Of a stretch of 7,985 nt of DNA, positions 5,528-7,985 are shown piece by piece (position 1 is the first letter of the stretch; each line of letters starts with the position of its first letter). Source of the DNA: Minisyncoccota bacterium (lineage in GTDB: Bacteria; Patescibacteriota; Microgenomatia; UBA1400; PJMF01); NCBI GenBank assembly GCA_014728425.1, contig WJLO01000025.1, positions 1 to 7,985 of the forward strand, written 5' to 3'. The notes below the pieces were generated by a model. The model saw only the letters and a list, made by a program, of their open reading frames with translations, did not search any database and was not told the DNA's origin. The position numbers were made by a program, and so were the translations under genes.

Positions 5528-6534
5528 AAGTGCTTTTTTTGCCAAGCCACTAGTTGCTTTAAGCCTTGGACAAATTTTGTTTGCGGCTGCCAGCCTAATA
5601 ATTTTTCAATCCGCTGATTGGCAGAGACAAAATAAAGTTGGTCACCAGCTCGCGCCGAAGCAAAATCAACTTTAACTGAGTGCTTGGTTTGTTTTTGCAG
5701 TAACTCAATGACATTTAACAAAGAAAAACTATTTTTAACTCCGCCACCAATATTAAAAACCTCACCTTTAACTTGGGCAATTTTATTAATTGCTAGATCA
5801 TAAGCTTGAATTAAATCACCAACATAAAGCAAATCGCGCACTTGAAAACCATCGCCAAAAATCGTAATTGGTTGGTCTTTTAAAATCTGTTTACTAAAAT
5901 GAGCCACCCAACCTTGATCTTCAACTCCCATTTGAAACGGCCCATAAATGCATGACTGTCTAAAAACCACGGTTTTTAAACCATAAATTCGAGCATAATC
6001 TTGCCAATAAAAATCTACAGCTCCTTTAGAGCAACCATAAGGAGAGATTAAGTTGATTTGCTCTTGCTCAGTGACACCCTGAGGAACAGTCAAGTTCAAA
6101 TACTGCTCTTTTGAAAAATCTTTTTTAAATTGATGATGAGCTAAATCGCCATAAACTTTATTGGTTGAAGCATAAAGCAAAACTGCTTTTGGATTATGTT
6201 TTCTAACTGTTTCTAATAATTTAAAGCCGGCCATTAAGTTATTGTTAAAATCATGCTGGGGATTTTTAATTGAAGTGGTTACAGCAGTCTGACCAGCTAA
6301 ATGAATCACTACTTGAGCCTGCTTCAACTCAGTTAAATATTTGGCTGGCTGTTGCACTGAAGCCTTAATAAGTTTTAGTTGGGGGAAATGTTGGCGCAAA
6401 TAAGCGGCGTTTTGCTTGACGCCGACTCGGGAAAAATCGTCAACCAAAACCAGTTGATGACCCTGTTGAGCAAAATATTGAACACAGTTGGTACCAATAA
6501 AGCCTACTCCGCCAGTAATTAAAATTTTTCGCAT
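5524..6534 (-). CDS. NAD-dependent sugar epimerase, CDP-paratose 2-epimerase (tyvelose epimerase)-like
   Basis: Short-chain dehydrogenase/reductase of 336 residues acting on a nucleotide sugar in the cytoplasm. The NAD site is GGVGFIG (8-14), with acidic D32-D33 after the second strand. STNKVYGD (123-130) and Y166-x3-K170 (in SPYGCSK) supply the catalytic groups. Several stretches favour the CDP-paratose 2-epimerase branch over UDP-glucose 4-epimerase: the TNK variant before VYGD, FRQSCIYGP (191-199), EDQGWVAHF (205-213), RDLLYVGDL (233-241) and RAGDQ-YFVS (295-304). In that family the enzyme inverts C2 of CDP-paratose to give CDP-tyvelose by transient oxidation with bound NAD. The branch is widespread and many members probably use other sugars, and no CDP-sugar synthesis genes are present here. 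The start ATG 6534 lies 7 bases after the HAD stop with no evident ribosome-binding site; the gene ends in TGA overlapping the GT4 start. Confidence 0.9.
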   Translation of the reverse strand: MRKILITGGVGFIGTNCVQYFAQQGHQLVLVDDFSRVGVKQNAAYLRQHFPQLKLIKASVQQPAKYLTELKQAQVVIHLAGQTAVTTSIKNPQHDFNNNLMAGFKLLETVRKHNPKAVLLYASTNKVYGDLAHHQFKKDFSKEQYLNLTVPQGVTEQEQINLISPYGCSKGAVDFYWQDYARIYGLKTVVFRQSCIYGPFQMGVEDQGWVAHFSKQILKDQPITIFGDGFQVRDLLYVGDLIQAYDLAINKIAQVKGEVFNIGGGVKNSFSLLNVIELLQKQTKHSVKVDFASARAGDQLYFVSANQRIEKLLGWQPQTKFVQGLKQLVAWQKKHL

Positions 6535-6541
6535 ATAAATT

Positions 6542-7129
6542 TTATAACTGCTTTATTTTTTTGATCACTTGTTTAAAACTTAAAAATTTGTAAGGGTGCT
6601 TAATACCTAAATCTAATAAATTACTAACCCAAAAAATCTTTTTTGGCTGATTACTTTTACTAAAACGACGCTGCAAATGATCAACAATATCCCAATTATC
6701 TTCTACAAAAACATCTAAATCTAGTTTTTCAATCAGCTGTTCTTTAAATAGGTGCGGCTGCTGGTTTTGCTGGTTTAGATAAACCGTTTTAAAGACCTCA
6801 TCAGCACCCATTTTTCTTAACCATCGCTGAAAATCTGCTTCTAGGTGTTTAAACCGACCAGTGATTAAATAAGCCTCGATCTTGCCCTCTTTTACTAACT
6901 TTTTAAGCTCTTGATAACCCGGAGCTACAAAAAGACTACTTTTATGCAATAGCCACCAAAACCATTGTTGGAACTTGCTACGAGGAACAAAAAACTGTTT
7001 CTTTTTTCTTTTTACCAGCCAACGATGTTTTTTTAAAAAAGCAATTACTGGCCGCATCATCCGAGCAGGGTTATAAAGCAACACTCCATCAAGATCAAAG
7101 CCAACTTTTAATTTCGGTTTACTGCTCAT
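6542..7129 (-). CDS. HAD-superfamily phosphohydrolase of unassigned substrate
   Basis: A 195-residue soluble protein with all four HAD motifs. Motif I is GFDLDGVLL (10-18), with nucleophile D12 and acid/base D14. Motif II is LITGR (88-92), with T90. A candidate motif III lysine is K129 in HLFKEQ. Motif IV is VFVEDNWDIVDHL (140-152), with D144. Such proteins normally remove phosphate from small molecules using magnesium. Between motifs I and II is a basic, aromatic segment (about 32-70, including KRKKKQ and WFWWLL) that probably forms the small cap and may touch nucleic acid, lipid or membrane. The substrate is not recognisable; as first gene of an epimerase-GT4 operon it could act on a sugar phosphate or a nucleotide. 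ATG 7129 is fixed by an in-frame TAG 12 bases upstream, with only a weak AGAAAG ribosome-binding site. It is 7 bases from the epimerase. Confidence 0.85.
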   Translation of the reverse strand: MSSKPKLKVGFDLDGVLLYNPARMMRPVIAFLKKHRWLVKRKKKQFFVPRSKFQQWFWWLLHKSSLFVAPGYQELKKLVKEGKIEAYLITGRFKHLEADFQRWLRKMGADEVFKTVYLNQQNQQPHLFKEQLIEKLDLDVFVEDNWDIVDHLQRRFSKSNQPKKIFWVSNLLDLGIKHPYKFLSFKQVIKKIKQL

Positions 7130-7284
7130 AAAAACTTTCTAGGTTCTAGTAAACTAATTAATAATTTTTGCTGCTACCAGCTGCACTTAACTAACCTGTT
7201 GCTCATTTTCATATTGATTAATTTTTTGTTAAGCCTGCTGCCAAACTATTTATTTACTAATAAGCTAACTTCATTGTCACTAAA
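7130..7284. other. 155-base intergenic region upstream of the HAD operon
   Basis: The largest non-coding stretch of the window, and the probable site of the promoter for the HAD-epimerase-GT4 operon on the minus strand. The best candidate -10 is TATTAA (plus-strand 7158-7163), with a weak GTGCAG at -35 spacing, giving a leader of roughly 25 bases. This is too weak to call as a separate promoter. I see no strong terminator for the membrane gene that precedes it, no tRNA, and no convincing small gene. Confidence 0.4.
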
Positions 7285-7985
7285 TTAATCAAAACGACAC
7301 TCACTAGCTACCTCATAAACTCTGTAACCATCTTCACTAATAAAAGCCGGCTTAAACTGTTGATAAATTACACTTTCTGTTACTTGAATTTCTTTGCCTA
7401 AACTGCCCGCCCCTGGAGAGATTATTATATAGTCAATCTGCTGATTTTTTAACTGCAAACACAACTGAGCCCGGGCAATATCAGCACTAAAAAATTCCGT
7501 TAACAGTTGACGACGCTGGTGATCATTGTAACCTAAAGACCAGGCAAAGTAACCATAATCTAAAAAAATCTTGCGCCCAGCTAAAGAAGCAGGGTTATAT
7601 AGATAAGTGGTAGTAAGAAACACACTGTTTGGTTGAGTGTTTTGTTGAATTGCCTGAATAATTTCTGAGCGAGCATAGTCATCAAGATGATACTGGTGAT
7701 CATGATAAATTGGAAAAAAATCTACTATGCCTCCTAAAGTTAATCCTAGAGTTAAACCAGCCACTAGCAACTTGTGCCACCAAGATTTGTGCCAGCGATT
7801 AACTAACAAGCCAGCTGTTAAAATGTTTAGGCCAATAATAACTAGATTGATTAATTTATGATTGTTAATCATATCTGCAGAAAAACGGCACAAATTGGCA
7901 GCTGCAAAAATAGCTAATAAAATAATTAATAATTTTTTTAAAGGTTTTTTCAACCACACCAACAATACCGGAATCAATAAAAGAT
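7285..7985 (-). CDS. C-terminal part of a large GT-C-like membrane protein, 5' end beyond the window
   Basis: The frame stays open through the right edge, with leucine codons upstream of the first visible TTG, so that TTG is an internal Leu and the true start is outside. About 233 residues are visible. Three hydrophobic segments come first (about 16-35, 41-60 and 68-90, counting from that TTG), with an NNHKLIN stretch between the first two. GGIVDFFPI leads into a soluble domain with PNSVFLTT, YNPASLAGRKIFLDYGYFAWSLGY (about 127-150) and IDYIIISPG, ending VYEVASE. From memory, the SLAGRK-GY-WS-GY pattern recurs at the outer-face tail of large uncharacterised membrane proteins resembling GT-C glycosyltransferases. 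This suggests handling of lipid-linked sugars, but no named family is assigned and the catalytic N-terminal half is not visible. It ends in TAA, 155 bases before the HAD gene; whether it is cotranscribed is unclear. Confidence 0.8.
   Translation of the reverse strand, partial: LLLIPVLLVWLKKPLKKLLIILLAIFAAANLCRFSADMINNHKLINLVIIGLNILTAGLLVNRWHKSWWHKLLVAGLTLGLTLGGIVDFFPIYHDHQYHLDDYARSEIIQAIQQNTQPNSVFLTTTYLYNPASLAGRKIFLDYGYFAWSLGYNDHQRRQLLTEFFSADIARAQLCLQLKNQQIDYIIISPGAGSLGKEIQVTESVIYQQFKPAFISEDGYRVYEVASECRFD

Noticed and set aside
5528..5545. Upstream in-frame start that would extend the GT4 protein by six residues
   Set aside because: The ATGA overlap at 5524-5527 and the family's usual MKILFF-type beginning favour the internal start.
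7174..7212. 12-codon minus-strand reading frame in the 155-base gap (ends ...CSW then TAG)
   Set aside because: No ribosome-binding site, no run of one amino acid, and no terminator/antiterminator pair after it, so a leader peptide is not supported.
1..7985. Search for CRISPR arrays, insertion sequences, tRNA genes and defence or toxin-antitoxin systems
   Set aside because: No spaced repeats, transposase motifs, cloverleaf with CCA end or known defence domains were seen; nearly all bases are accounted for by the eight genes.

Overview
This AT-rich window carries eight protein-coding genes packed almost end to end. Six have an evident or likely role in building or decorating surface glycans. 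One is an unrelated tRNA-binding protein. One is a HAD-type phosphohydrolase. TGA is used as a real stop (the epimerase ends inside an ATGA overlap), so the standard bacterial code applies and the recoded Gracilibacteria/SR1 lineages are unlikely. The GT39-like protein with its characteristic C-terminal domain, the small HAD protein, the Gln-rich proteins and the tight gene spacing together suggest a Patescibacteria/CPR bacterium, perhaps Microgenomates-like. That placement is inference from gene flavour, not a phylogenetic result.

Left block (1-3150, + strand): a GT39/PMT-like membrane glycosyltransferase, cut by the window's left edge, overlaps by 17 bases a second multi-spanning membrane protein of GT-C-like architecture. 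That second gene meets a class I SAM methyltransferase (3147-3929, - strand) tail to tail, and the two stop codons share the bases TTAA.

Centre (3930-4366): only 32 bases separate the methyltransferase start from a divergent gene for a 107-residue stand-alone EMAPII/Trbp111-type tRNA-binding domain. An imperfect dyad spanning 3946-3970 carries an extended -10-like element on each strand. The rightward gene would be leaderless, and the leftward one would have a short leader with a good Shine-Dalgarno sequence. The tRNA-binding gene then converges on the right-hand operon across an 81-base gap holding a 9-bp hairpin.

Right block (4367-7985, - strand, read right to left): the C-terminal part of a third membrane protein (cut by the right edge), a 155-base gap, then a tight operon. 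This runs HAD-family phosphohydrolase, CDP-paratose 2-epimerase-like SDR enzyme, GT4 glycosyltransferase, with a 7-base gap and then an ATGA overlap. A plausible reading is that the epimerase makes or interconverts an activated sugar, the GT4 enzyme adds it to a glycan on the cytoplasmic face, and the GT-C proteins act on lipid-linked sugars at the outer face of the membrane. The actual sugars, acceptors and order of steps cannot be read from this sequence. I see no mobile element, CRISPR array, RNA gene or defence system.
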